From CAYMOV01 sp964392085 (lineage in GTDB: Bacteria; Oederibacteriota; Muellerivitia; Muellerivitales; Muellerivitaceae), in the NCBI GenBank assembly GCA_964392085.1, contig CAYMOV010000038.1, positions 1 through 22,428 on the forward strand: a DNA stretch of 22,428 nucleotides, given 5' to 3'. Numbering within the stretch: position 1 is the first letter of the stretch; every line of letters begins with the position of its first letter. This document shows positions 22,386-22,428 of this stretch, in pieces. Both the position numbers and the translations under genes were made by a program. The notes beneath the pieces are model-generated. The model searched no databases. It was given only the letters and a program-made list of their open reading frames with translations, and had not been told where the DNA came from.

Positions 22386-22428
22386 GTGAATCAAAAGAAC
22401 TTTATGACCATCCTGGGGGTCTGCGGTT
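22386..22428 (+). CDS. Start of a further, probably exported, protein (3' truncated by the window)
   Basis: GTG at 22386 lies five bases after CGGAGG (22375-22380) and opens MNQKNFMTILGVCG before the window ends. The basic residue followed by a hydrophobic run and a Cys looks like the beginning of a signal peptide. With only 14 codons visible, nothing more can be said. It follows the terminator, so it has its own promoter or leader between about 22356 and 22385, or a very short one. Confidence 0.5.
   Translation, partial: MNQKNFMTILGVCG

Overview
The window is GC-rich DNA from a diderm (Gram-negative-type) bacterium. Signal peptides, lipoprotein signals and outer-membrane beta-barrels ending in a C-terminal aromatic residue are everywhere, and almost every product is predicted to be exported. 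Very long Thr-Pro linkers (with a recurring PTGTWFT motif), CBM-like beta-sandwich modules and a PYPNP-type C-terminal domain point to a poorly characterised, probably uncultivated polysaccharide-degrading lineage. I cannot fix the phylum from sequence alone. A run of exactly 100 N at 11643-11742 shows this is a scaffolded, probably metagenomic or draft, assembly.

Layout. (1) 1-390 is the tail of an unrecognised gene. (2) 587-2687 holds two overlapping genes, a TPR/beta-barrel protein and a second small barrel, preceded by an FNR-like palindrome. (3) 2850-9395 holds a 1325-residue multimodular sialate-O-acetylesterase-type (SASA) carbohydrate esterase, a GH5-type glycoside hydrolase, and a non-catalytic protein with two tandem carbohydrate-binding-like domains. 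Clear intrinsic terminators follow the GH5 gene and the binding protein. (4) 9457-12188, on the minus strand, holds a clan GH-A hydrolase (interrupted by the N gap) and a lipoprotein with two CBM-like domains. (5) 12189-12722 is a 534-base divergent intergenic region with LacI/cre-like sites and a ladder of hairpins. (6) 12723-13481 is a lipoprotein with one CBM-like domain. (7) 13640-21047 is a tight three-gene unit of large proteins, each with signal peptide, SLH-like N-terminal segment, coiled coil and outer-membrane beta-barrel. (8) 21125-22300 is a lipoprotein with an internally duplicated CBM-like domain, paralogous to the one at 9457-10890. A terminator and the first codons of another gene follow.

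How they may work together (inference). The window reads as a cell-surface glycan-use region: secreted hydrolases and an esterase attack a decorated plant- or algal-type polysaccharide. Four CBM-only proteins could hold the glycan or fragments at the surface. The three SLH-anchored barrels could be the outer-membrane channels or scaffold, tethered to peptidoglycan as in OmpM/SomA-type porins. No SusC/SusD pair, ABC transporter, cytoplasmic enzyme or regulator gene is visible here. If this is a glycan-acquisition system it is not of the Bacteroidota Sus type. LacI-like operator sequences upstream of the esterase and the GH-A hydrolase suggest shared sugar-responsive control.
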